Shown one piece after another: positions 46,321-57,340 of a DNA stretch of 64,000 nt; positions within the stretch are counted from its first letter, which is position 1; each line of letters starts with the position of its first letter. The notes under the pieces are model-generated. The model was not told the origin of the DNA and ran no database searches. It saw nothing but the letters and a program-made list of their open reading frames with translations. The position numbers and the translations under genes are program-made. Origin of the DNA: Narthecium ossifragum (lineage: Eukaryota; Streptophyta; Magnoliopsida; Dioscoreales; Nartheciaceae); NCBI GenBank assembly GCA_963920575.1, contig OY986970.1, positions 2,881,654 through 2,945,653 on the forward strand, read 5' to 3'.

Positions 46321-47449
46321 CCCAATGTTACAACACAATTTAATGGAACTAACTTCCTCATTCAACGTGCTGACAATAATTTCAATGTGTACATTTGTAT
46401 GTATAAAGTCATGTATTACATCGATTGATGTAGATAGAATATGTTTAACTGTACATTCTTGGGCGGCAACAAGGAATCATGTCTTTGGCAAATATGTATC
46501 CACCAGTCTAAAGTCTGAAAGGCACATGTTTTATATGTGCATTAGTAATTTGTCGATAAGCTGCCCCTTGAATTCATTGATTCCTTCCTCTGTAATATTC
46601 CTTGGATGTCGATGATGAAGTGCTATCTCACGCATGAAGTAACACGCATAAATCGAGCAGTCATTCCTGTGACATGTTTTTTGGGTCACAATTTAGATTT
46701 GAATTGTTTTCAACATGAAATATTAAATAATGTTTGAAATTTTCCAAATAGACAATTGGTGAAGTGTGTCTTACGAGTCTGGGGCTTGTTGGGGAGTATT
46801 TTGATAGCTGACAATTGCCTTTTTGGATGCTTGAGTTGGAAGTATTTCATCTTCTATTAAATCCTTCTGTGATGAAATGAAGTGAAAATGTTAGACATCA
46901 TTTCCAGTCAGGTAATAAAGCATTACCATTTGCTTTGCATTCTTAAAACAAGGGATTATAAAGCATAGTCAGCTCATAAAGCATTTGATAGAGATCATAA
47001 AGCATTACCATTTGCTTGGCATCCTTAAGAAATGCGTCTTTCCTGCCTCTACCCCTAGGCCTCATTGAGTTGTAGAAATTCCATTTCTCATCCTCAATGT
47101 TGTACACCAATAGTGTCCAATGGAAAGGTGTTTTGTCTTCTGTCTTGTAGCCCGTTGAGAGTATTGGGAAGAAAACATGCTTCTTTCCTTTCTTAATTGC
47201 TTGCACATATTTGTCAAAAGTTTTGACAGCAATGTCCTCATTGTAATCAAGGACTAGCATGCTCTGTGTATGAAAGATAATAACATAGTAAGCTATGAGA
47301 AAAATTCAATGATTTAAGTGTGGATATGATTTACCTAACAATATCCTTCAATGAAGCAAGAATTTCCATCAAATTCAGGATCCATAGTCAATGCCCTTGT
47401 ATACGCATCGACAACCTATTCAATGAATTGCAGTTAATTGAAATTAACT

Positions 47450-47925
47450 ACCAATTATCTACGGAATTAAGTGCCATTGAACAGGGAAGTAACTATGACT
47501 TACGTGCCCCAGTAAAGGTTTTGGTATGTTGGTGAAGTAACTACTAATAATATGCAAAATAACTAACTACTCTTCACAATTTATATGGGAAGTATCTGTC
47601 ATACAGTATAAATTGAGAAGTTACTACCATTCTAAAGGGGGAAGTAACTACCACTTTAAATTGAGAAGTTACTACCATTCTAAAAGGGGAAGTAACTACC
47701 AATATAAAGTGAGAAGTAACTTCCACTTTAGATTGGGAAGTTACTACCAGTCTAAAGTGCCAAGTTACTACCAGTATAAAGTGGAAAGTTACTACCAGTT
47801 TAAATTGAGAAGTTACTACCACCCTATACCTGGAAGTTACTACCAGGTGAAAGTGTTAAATTTGTAGAATCTAACACTTTTAGCTGGGAAGCAACTGCTG
47901 TTTATTTTTGGGGGAAGTAACTACG
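47450..47925. repeat. Motif array 4 (GAAGTAACTACCA), intron of the Ulp1-type gene
   Basis: About 16 copies, again in the array 1 orientation on the plus strand; many read GAAGTTACTACCA. Confidence 0.88.
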
Positions 47926-49184
47926 AACATGATGTATACAGTAATTAAATACTTAACTCAGTTACATACCTGCACTGATATGTACTGGTTTTTCATCATA
48001 GAAATTATCATCTCGACGTCTATCCATGTGAATGGATCATTCGCGTCCCTCCAAATAGGTGTACTTCATTCAAATACAGGTAATAGTAAATGTCATGTCA
48101 GAGATGAATTGCTTGAATTTTGATAGTAGGAAATATAATGGATATGAAATAATTGGTAAGTAATTTACTGCAATCCTTCCTCTGCAAGCAATGTCTTCAT
48201 TCTATTGAAGGCCTCATCACTTATGTACTTGCCGCATCTGTACTTTTGTTTGTTTTGGAGTTTTGTAAGTTCTTCAGGTGCAGCTGGCACTTCAATATCT
48301 TCATTCTCTGAATCCAATAAGTGGAAATTTGGCATTGCAAGTTCCGATATCACCTTCTTTACTCTTTTTACTTCTTCAGGTGTACTGTATTTGTAATCAT
48401 CATTCATTGCTGGTTTTCTCTTCTTCTCCTTTATATCTCGCACCATTGAACTTTGATATTGAATGATCTCGAGGCCATGTGCAATTTTTTCCATTTGGTT
48501 TTTCTGGGTAATCTCATGCACTTCAGCTTCCTCAAGGATCTCTTGATGCCTTTCCAATTGATGATCTATTTTAGCCTTCAGTTCTGCAATCTCTCTCTGC
48601 ATCACTTCTTTCTCCTCTGTTAGTTTTCTATTTTGCAGATTGGTCAATGATAACCTGTCATTGAGATCATTGCCCTTTGTCTTCTGCCTTGTAATGTCAT
48701 TTTCCATTTGTTTAATCTTATTGTTTGCATCTTCGAGCTTTTTTACTAAATCTGAGCTGTCAACAGAGAGTGGCACCTCTGATGCTGCCTCCATGCTGGC
48801 TTCATTTCAAGCTCCAGCTTTGCATTGGACACGAGCAATTCATTAATGTGAACTTTTAATTCCGCATTAACCTGTTGCATAGTTCTGTTCTGTTCTTGAA
48901 TTGCATCGTTGTCCTTTTTTAAATCTTCACTGTACAAAAGGAGGCCATCCCTCTCAGCTGTGGTAGCACGTAGGAGCACCAACTCTTTATTCAGCTCTGC
49001 ATTAGCTGCTTCCAGCTCAATGACATTTTGTTTTGCTGATCCCAAATCTCCATTTGAAGATAATAGTTCCCTCTCTAGGGAGGCAATTTTCGACTGCAAC
49101 TCGTTGATCATATTTTCTGTTGGCTGATCTTCATTAATGGCAATCTTCAATGAAAATAAAAGAGCTTCCTTTATATGGAAATGA

Positions 49185-49345
49185 ACTACCAAAAGTATGG
49201 ACAGTAACTACCAAATATGATGGAACGTAACTACCAGTTCTAATCAAAAGTAACTATTAATTTCGTACTACCATAGTAGGAAGTAACTACCAGTTATAAT
49301 AGGAAGTAACCACCATAGTGACTACGACGTCACTACTAGTTTAAC
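49185..49345. repeat. Motif array 5, intron of the Ulp1-type gene
   Basis: Seven or so degenerate copies (CAGTAACTACCA, GAAGTAACTACCA) in a short intron. Confidence 0.8.
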
Positions 49346-50719
49346 TAGAAAGTTATGTCCACCATATAATTTATAAGCTACCATTCTTTAACTATGTACC
49401 TTGGTGGAGTTGTTGTTATTGTCTCCAACGTCCATGTCAGTTTCTTCCAACTCAACCTGCATTTTAAATACGATTGGATAACATTTTAAAGATGATTTTC
49501 AATTTGATTTTGAGCATAAAATTCCAAGGAAGGTATACCCATACATTTTGATTCTCTGATTGTGTATGACTATTGCTTTCTCCATTGCTATGGTGACATT
49601 GTTCTTCAGTACCTTTCTCTTCACTGTGATAACCTTCATCGATGGGATTGCTTTCTCCATTGCTATGGTCACATTGTTCTTCAGTACCTTCCTCTTCATC
49701 GGAGTTCACATCCAAAAATGAAGATGCATAGGTTTTTATCTCATTGAGTGTAGGACATAATTTTGTTGTCTTCACCTTCTCATCATCCATTTCAGATAGG
49801 TCATAGGTTATCAGGTTCTTGCCGTTATTATGTATGGACCACTTTACACATCGTGGTATCATGTTTTCCTTTTGATCTTGTGTCACAACAGTTGTATGTT
49901 CGCAAAACCAGTACTGCACAAAAAAAGCAAATATGATGTTTCAGATTATGTCTAATGTAGCTAATTTTGGGAATTGAGTAAAATTTGAAATCAAGCATTT
50001 CAAGTAGATAAACTTACTGGCTACAACACTGTACAGCCAGTAACCCTTGCAGGGTTTTTATGATGTTTGTCAAGTGAATCAATGAGAGTTTTTAAAATTT
50101 CACTTGACCAATCATAGGTCTTCATGTTGTCTAAATCATCCACATAGTTGATATAAGCCCGTGTCACTTTTCTTCCACTGCTACAGAAAAATATGGACTC
50201 CATGATGTATATAGTGAGCAGTTTAATGCTATCAAGAACATCTGTATCACTGCCCTTTGGGAATGTGCTCACTATTTTCTCCTTCAAAGTAGCCATTGTA
50301 ATAACCTTTACATTCCGGAAAATTTTGTCCAGTAACATTGTCTTCTTCTGGTTGGTGCTGGACTTATTGACATCCAATTTCTGCGAGCCATGATCAAGCC
50401 CAAAAATATGCTTCACATCTGAGCTTCTAATCTGGCAGTATTGATGCCCTAATTTGAATGCCTTCTTGATGTAGTCATATTGTTTGATCAATAAGACTAT
50501 ATCATTGTCACGTTTCCGTGCATTCTTCTCTGTCAGTTTTCCTTTGTACACTGCGTCAATCAAGGTGTAAAATGGAGTTTTCGACAACAATTCCCAGTGT
50601 AGATCAGTGAATGAATCTTTTATGAATGCCATTATTGTAATGAGTGCAGTTACAATTGATCTATACTGGATAAGGTTAACTTTTTTCCTGCATCAATAAT
50701 GGAAGGGAATTAAAATAAC

Positions 50720-51865
50720 TGTGAACATGGGAAGAATTACTAACATTTAAAATGGCAAGTGTCTAAGAAGCAATTATAATGGGAAGTAGCTACAGATTAA
50801 AGAAGGAAGTCAGTTCCAAATAACAAGGAAGTAACTACAAATTATATTGCGAAGTAACTACAGTTACTAACTACCAATTTACGACAATAGGTAAGGGAAG
50901 TAACCACCAATTAGAACTTTAGTTCATCCCAGTTATCATCTGCCAAGTAAGGGAAGTAAGTACCAATTATAATCTGCGAAGTCACTACAATTAAATTAGG
51001 TAAGTAACTACCATTAGAGTAGGGAAGTAACTATCAATTTAGATTGTAGTTAGTTCCAGTTATGATCTGCGAAGTAAGGGAAGTAACTACCAATTATAAG
51101 CTGCGAAGTAACTACAATTAAATTAGGGAAGTAACTACCAATAATGTATGGGAGTAACTACCGATTGTCATCTGCGAAGTAACTACCAATAAATAGGCAA
51201 CTAAATACCACTTAAATTTGTAAGAAATTACCATCTCAAAAGTATTTCCAAAGTAGTGGGAGAGTAACTACCAGGATATGAAGTAACCACCAAGGGATTA
51301 TCCACCAAGGGATTGTTGGCAAGTAACTACCAAAGAATTGAAAGTAGGGAGTGACTACATTAAAGTCCGATAAGAAAACCTAGATAAAAAACCCTAAATT
51401 CGCAAACAATAAATATAGTACAATAATCGGGAAGTAAGTACGAATGAATTGGAAGTGGGAAGTAACTACCAGGATATGAAGTAACCACCAAGTGAAGTGA
51501 ACCCAAGGGAATTTGGGAAGTAACTACCAATGAATTGAAACTACAAAGCAACCATTAAATCGTCGGATAAGAAACCCTAGATAAAAAACACTACATTAAG
51601 TAGAGTACAAAAATCGGGAAGTAACTTCCAATGAGTTGGAAGTGGAAAGTAACTACCATGGTATGAAGTAACCACTAAGTGAAGTGAATCCAATGGATTT
51701 TGGGAAGTAACTATCAATGAATTGAAACTAGGAAGCAACCATTAAATCGTCCGATAAAAAACCCTAGATTAAAAACCCTAATTCGCAAACAATAAGTAGA
51801 GTACAATAATCGGGAAGTAACTTCCAATTAGTTGAGAGTGGGAAGTAACTACCAAATATAGTCCG
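50720..51865. repeat. Motif array 6 (GGGAAGTAACTACCA), 5' of the Ulp1-type gene
   Basis: About 35 copies in the array 1 orientation, interleaved with a longer repeat of about 190 bp (segments near 51365, 51545 and 51745 share AACCCTAGATAAAAAACC and TTCGCAAACAATAA). It fills the leader between the gene start and the right end zone. Confidence 0.9.
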
Positions 51866-52436
51866 ATAATAACCCCTAGAAACGGCAGCCATAACCCTAG
51901 ATTAGCAAATAATAAATCTTGTACAATAACCACAATGCTTCTACTGGAAATCTCCATTTGTTGTTGCATTTCAAAAAAAGAGGAGGAAAAATGATAAAAA
52001 TGATAAAAAACCGTACCCTTTCACCATTTTTAATGTTTTTTTGCGACTGGAGGCCGACGGTAGGACCTTCTGCGATGGGAGCCGGACGGTAGGATCTTCC
52101 ACGCCGCCGATAAGAAGGTCTATCGGAATCTTTAGGCTTTACTAGTCGGACGACGGCGGCGGAATACGCGGGACGCCGGAAATGGTGGGTAGATAGAAAG
52201 GCTCGTGCGCGTTGGAAATGGGAGGGATGGGCTTTTATTGGGAATCAATTTCGAATTTTCGGAAATGACGGAACGGGCGGCCTGCGTGGCTGTATTTACG
52301 AGAATGAGAATGAATAGGGGTATTGTAGTCTTATGTTGCTATTGTGGGTACTAAAACACTTAAGGACTGTTACAGGGGACTAAATCACAAGAAGAGGTCA
52401 CTTAAAAGACTAAACAACATATCCCCCTTAATCTAG

Positions 52437-53439
52437 ATATATGAGAACCAAATGTTAGGAAAAAGAACATGTCAGATTGGAAATTTGGACTCCTATCCGG
52501 CCATCATAGCCGAGTAGTTTTGAGCCTAATTTTTTAAATAGATCAAATTGATTTACATGTCCTAGCAAAAGGATTATTTTAACTGCAATTAGACTTAATC
52601 TAGATATATGAGAACCAGATGCATGTTAGGAGCATTTTGATTCATATTGGGTTTTGGGTTTGGTCTAACAGTTGAGTTGGATTAATCCAAATAATATAAA
52701 AACGGAGAACTTTGACGCTAATTTGATTTAGTCTATGCATCGTAGGTCAAATAGTAACTTGACTCATTTTAAGCTTAGTATATACATCTTCGAGGAATAA
52801 ACAATTTGACAGTGTAGACCTTATACTAAAATGAGCAGTTTGAGTCATATATATGGGTTTTATTTTAGACATTCATTACAAAACAAGTAGTTTGAGTCAA
52901 ACGAGACTTGATCTACACCTATTAGAAAAAGATAGGTGCGAACGCAAAAATAGGCTCTAATATAAATTATTAAATTAGACTCGACGAAGCTCCAAAGCTT
53001 GATCAGGAAGCTTGGCTTGGAGGCTCACGAATCAAACATAGAGCAGGCTCACAAATCAAACATAGAGCTTCATAAACCCATAGCCGAGTCGAGCTCGAGC
53101 TCCATCTTCATGCTCGAATCAAGCTCCACCTCGAATTGAGCGTAAAATATGCTTTAATATGAGCCGGCTCGAACAAACAAGAGTTTAACTCGACTTGGCT
53201 CGAATACAATCTTAATTCACACCACTAACACGAAAATCCTAAGCATCTTGAAAAATAGTTGATCTCTAGAAAAAAGCTAAAGAAATGCATTAACAATATC
53301 TCGGTGCCGCCTTCTGGTAAATAAAAAAAATTAAGTTGTTTTGAAATATCTTATTTTTCAGCAGTTTATAGTTTCTTGAGGATGCAAGTATAAGTGGTCA
53401 TAACTTAAGGAGATTTTTGTCATCCTATATTAAACTTAT
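52437..53439. other. Outer CACTA interior right of the MULE, no gene recognised
   Basis: AT-rich. Contains a second copy of the MULE insertion target with its flank (TTAATCTAGATATATGAGAA at 52428 and again near 52592), so the target lay in a local repeat. No coding feature seen. Confidence 0.5.
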
Positions 53440-54010
53440 GGACATTGCTACTAGATATATGTTGTTGATTCCTCGTACCTATGCCAGTGGTCGCAAAACT
53501 GCTGATATATCAACTCTTATAGCAGCTGGAGTAGAATTTGTGTGGCTGATTCTCCATACCTATGCCAGCGGTTGCCAAAACGCTGGTATAGCCCATTTTT
53601 GTTGTAGTGATATCTATCCCAACGGTTGTAAAAGCGCGGGTATAAATCAACCAATACCAGCATTTTGACAAAAACGCTGGAACAGAACCCATGTATGCCA
53701 GCACTTTTATTGGCCGCTGGTATCTAGTTATCAACTTTCTCAGTACATTTACCAGCGGCCACAACAACGCTGGCATAGAGAAGTCAATACTAGCATTTGG
53801 ATAAAAGCGCTGCTAAACAAGTAGTCTATACCAGCGGTTGGCCTAAAGCGCTGGAATAAATGTGTCAACACCAGCGGCCGGTCTAAAGCGGTGGTAAATA
53901 ACACGTTAATGCTAGCGTTTTTAGCGGCCGTTGGTATAGACTAAGTTCACCAGCGTTTTTCTACGAGCGCTGGTAGAAAAACAGTGGGATAGGCCATATT
54001 TGTTGTAGTG

Positions 54011-54308
54011 TTGGCAACCTTACAATCTCTCCAATCAACTATTGGATCTCTCTCTCACAAAGTCTACTTTATAACTTGAAGTAGTTTTACAAAGATTAAG
54101 CTCACAAATAAAGAGAATAAAGTTGTTAGAATATTATCACAATAATCCCTTAGCTCCCCTAAGTTGCTTGCAAGTTTGCTGCATATTCTCTTTTATAGCT
54201 GAGCTCCAAAGCCCTTCAAATAGCCTTCTAACGGCTATTTTTTGCTTCTGCAACGTCTCTTTAATGGCTAGTTTCCTGACTGACGGTCGACAGTCGCATC
54301 GTCCGCCA
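54011..54308 (-). mobile_element. SIRE-like Copia 5' LTR, second part, truncated
   Basis: Continues the LTR broken at 32606, matching 18054-18345 on the left LTR up to the first GTCGACxGTCGCAT repeats. The remaining U3 is missing. Confidence 0.75.
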
Positions 54309-55211
54309 TATCATGCTCTGGCTCATGTACACAAATCGCAACTATATATATATATATATAGACACACACTACACATTAAAATTTTAAATGTTCATATAAT
54401 GAGGCAATAAAGTTAGACACGCGCACGCGCACGCACACACACATATATATATTCAATGTTCACATTTGCAGATCTAAAATATATATTTTAATATTCATGT
54501 AACTTTATTGAATATATGTGTCATAATATAATGACTTTATTGAAAATAAAATAATGTTCACATAATTTTAATATTCACATAATTTTATTAAATATATTTA
54601 ATATGTTCAAGGGTGCACAGCAGATGCACCGCAGAAAGGTGCAGCGCGTGAAACGGTCAAAATGGTCGTTTCATGCGATGCACGGTATTAGCTCCCTTTT
54701 GCGTCATGTGATGCATACATCAACAGATGCATGTGGCGAACTAAAGACGAGATCGAGCCCTCGCATTTTGATTCAGGCCAACCAAACACCCCCTTAATAA
54801 CACATTTAGAATGAAGCTGATAATATAAAAAAAAAATGTGCCTACGTCGACGAATTGACTGGCCATTTAGTTAGCAATAGAGCATATATATATTAGGCCG
54901 GCCATAAAAAAAAATTCACATAGCGTAGAGATAAACTTAATGTCCCTTTTTTGTGTTTATACGAATTTCATATTTTTTAATTTCCAAACAATTATATGTA
55001 AATTGTAATTATATTATTGATAATTGTTTGAACAAGTTGACGGTTAAAAAAATGGATAATCTTTGTCAAAGAATGGTTGTGTAATGGCCTATAGTTGTGC
55101 CAGTGTCTGATCACAAGAACCCAGACATGGGCTAGCTGAGAGCGGAGGAGTCGATAGATATATGTCACGGTTCAGCAACAGAACCCCGCAGGCCTGTAAA
55201 CTTGATCGAGC
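54309..55211. promoter_or_regulatory. Upstream region of PDR gene B
   Basis: AT-rich sequence with short AT and (CA/CG) runs (54343-54360, 54419-54450). At 54605-54796 lies GC-richer sequence ending CCAACCAAACACCCCCTTA with GATGCATGTG-type repeats, like a truncated Harbinger/MITE end. From about 54938 the sequence matches the gene A upstream region (2160-2224 joined to 2636-2946), without A's long AT runs and without about 410 bp present in A. Confidence 0.6.
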
Positions 55212-57302
55212 ATGGAGGTCTCCACACATGCGAGCACACCCCGTGGGACGAGCCCAAGCGTCCGGGTCGACGTCGAGGACGAGGAAGTCATGCACCGGTA
55301 CTGGGCGGCGTTTGAGAAGCTCCCCACTCACAACCGCCTTCGCACCGCCGTCCTAAGGTCGGCTGTGGAGGGTGCCGAAGGTGACGAGAGCCAGTACGAG
55401 CACAAGGAGGTCGATGTGCGGATGCTCGAGCTCTGTGACCGCCAAGAGTTCATTGAGAGGATCCTTAAGGTTCCTGAGAAGGACAACAAACTCTTTCTCC
55501 AGAAGCTACGCACCCGGTTCCACAGGTCAGTTTGTGTGCATAATATATATTTCCTCTTCTGAAAATATTCTTGTGTTCTAATTAATTTCTTTAATGATGT
55601 GATGTTATTATTATTATTATTATTTCCCTAGAGTTGGAATTGAATTTCCGACCGTGGAAGTCAGATTTGAGCATCTAACAGTTAAAGCCGAGTGTCACAC
55701 TGGTAGAAGGGCTCTACCTAGTATCATGAACAAAGGTAGAGACATTGTTGAGTCTGCCGTAGGCCTGATAGGAAGAAGGTTTTCAAAGATGACTACGCTG
55801 ACCATTCTCAAGGATATTTCCGGAATTATAAAGCCTTCACGGTTTGTCTCCTAATTAATTGTTGCAACTACGTACATTAATGTTATATATCAGAGCTCTG
55901 CAAAATTATTTCGCTACATGAAGATTAATTGATGCATATCTTTCCATTTTTTTCTCCCAGAATGACGCTTTTATTAGGCCCACCATCTTCCGGAAAAACA
56001 ACACTTTTACTGGCTTTGGCTGGAAAGCTGGATCCGAGAATGAAGGCAAAGACTTTGACAACATGCATGCCCATTCAATACAGTACTGTAGACTTTTATA
56101 TATGCAGCCAATTAATTAAAATGTTCTCAAGCACTCATCCAATTATTTCCATAAACAATTGTAGGTAGAAGGAGATGTGACGTATAATGGTTATAAGCTG
56201 AGCGAATTCGTACCTCAGAAGACAGCAGGATATGTTAGCCAAAATGATGTGCACGCTGGAGGGATGACTGTTAGAGAAACTCTCGACTTCTCCGCAAGAT
56301 GTCAAGGCGCAGGGCATAGCTATGGTAAAGTTTATATATTTCAACATTAATATCAAAACAACTATTTCAAAACATAAGCAGCTGTTGACTATATTCAAGC
56401 AAGGGGAAATTAATTATATGCAGGTATTTTATCTGAACTGGAGAGAAGGGAAAGAGATGCAGGAATAATTCCAGAAACTGACGTTGATCTGTTCATGAAG
56501 GTACACGTATATTGTGATAAAAGAAATCCGAGTAATCGATCGTCACATTCTGGCTACTTGTAGTTTTCATTTGTCCACTAATAATAGTTGGCGTTAATAT
56601 ATTCAGGCTACTGCAGTGGAAGGGGTCAAAGGCAATCTCCAGACAGATTACACCCTCAGAGTACTGATCACCACAACATTCATGCAGCAGCTTCGTTCGC
56701 ATTATAATTGTTTCTATGCGGCATGACTTATGATGGTCTATGTTGCAGATACTTGGGTTGGACAATTGCGCTGACACGATGGTTGGGGAGGAGATGAGGA
56801 GAGGGATATCGGGTGGGCAGAAGAAACGAGTCACCACAGGTTAAAGGAGAATATTAATTAATAATACTAATTAATGTCTAGTTCTTTCTTCAAATTAAGA
56901 GTTGTACGTATTATATCTGGTGTTCTTATATTTGTCTCTATGAATTCGGTCACAAATGCAGGCGAGATGATGGTCGGCCCCAACAAGATCCTATTCATGG
57001 ATGAGATATCGACTGGACTAGATAGCTCCACCGCCTTCCAGATTGTGAAGTGCCTCCAGCAGATGGTTCATCTCAGGGAGGCAACTTTCGTAACATCTCT
57101 CCTCCAGCCTGCTCCAGAGATTTTCGAACTCTTTGATGACATAATTCTACTGTCCGAAGGCCAGATAGTATACCAAGGCCCGCGAGAGCATGTTCTTGAT
57201 TTCTTTGAAAGCTGCGGCTTCCGCTGTCCTGAAAGGAAAGGGACTGCTGACTTCTTGCAAGAGGTAATTCTATCATTTTTCTTATCGAATTCTTTTCTTC
57301 TT

Positions 57303-57340
<38 letters not shown>

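Larger units (their letters stand above)
46531..50632 (-). pseudogene. Ulp1/C48 protease-like MULE gene with N-terminal mobile-type domain and coiled coil
   Basis: Minus strand, from ATG at 50632. Exon 50632-50030 encodes a ~200-residue domain (KTPFYTLIDAVYKGKLTEKN, later DVLDSIKLLTIYIMESIFF) like the DUF1985/mobile-type domains preceding Ulp1 in MULE proteins. Next come an acidic exon (49913-49464) with a repeated EEGTEEQCDHSNGES unit and a long coiled coil (49142-48165). The C48 part follows: 47260-46985 with the His block FHWTLLVYN, and 46690-46534 with the Cys block NDCSIYACYFMREI. Where C48 enzymes have YDS, this has YNS, so the catalytic Asp is Asn. The coiled coil changes frame near 48795. 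Ulp1 enzymes cleave SUMO; MULE-borne relatives are often not proven proteases and include the VANDAL anti-silencing factor VANC. The introns hold arrays 4 and 5. Confidence 0.78.
40971..52427. mobile_element. Mutator-like element (MULE) with transposase and Ulp1-type gene, 11.5 kb
   Basis: A perfect 9-bp duplication TTAATCTAG lies outside both ends (40962-40970, 52428-52436), as expected for Mutator-like insertion. The ends are weak inverted repeats: left CGGAAAATTGGTGTTTAGTC, right reversed GGGGGATATGTTGTTTAGTC, with more scattered similarity (TTTAGTCTC, ATAGTCCC) over about 140 bp. Inside are a plus-strand MuDR-type transposase gene and a convergent minus-strand Ulp1-type gene, and noncoding DNA filled with one short motif. 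Both genes have lesions. The layout fits the VANDAL/Kaonashi kind of MULE that carries Ulp1-like genes. It is inserted in the outer CACTA. Confidence 0.9.
32607..54010. mobile_element. Outer CACTA-type element, 21.4 kb with nested insertions
   Basis: Left end CACTACAAGAGAAAAGCCC, right end GGCCATATTTGTTGTAGTG. The flanks are TTA (32604-32606) and TTG (54011-54013); the intact LTR copy at 18051-18070 reads GTGCTTGGCAACC across the site, confirming the insertion point. Both subterminal zones (32607-33170, 53440-54010) are full of ACCAGCGGT/ACCGCTGGT-type repeats, a CACTA hallmark. Without the nested CACTA (34819-39822) and MULE (40971-52427) its own sequence is about 4.9 kb. No CACTA transposase is visible, so it is non-autonomous. 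It carries PAT1-like gene sequence. Confidence 0.87.

Noticed and set aside
54806..54880. Tandem-duplication breakpoint shared with 12480-12510 and 13555-13577
   Set aside because: The matches are short, AT-rich and imperfect; not enough to define a junction by eye.
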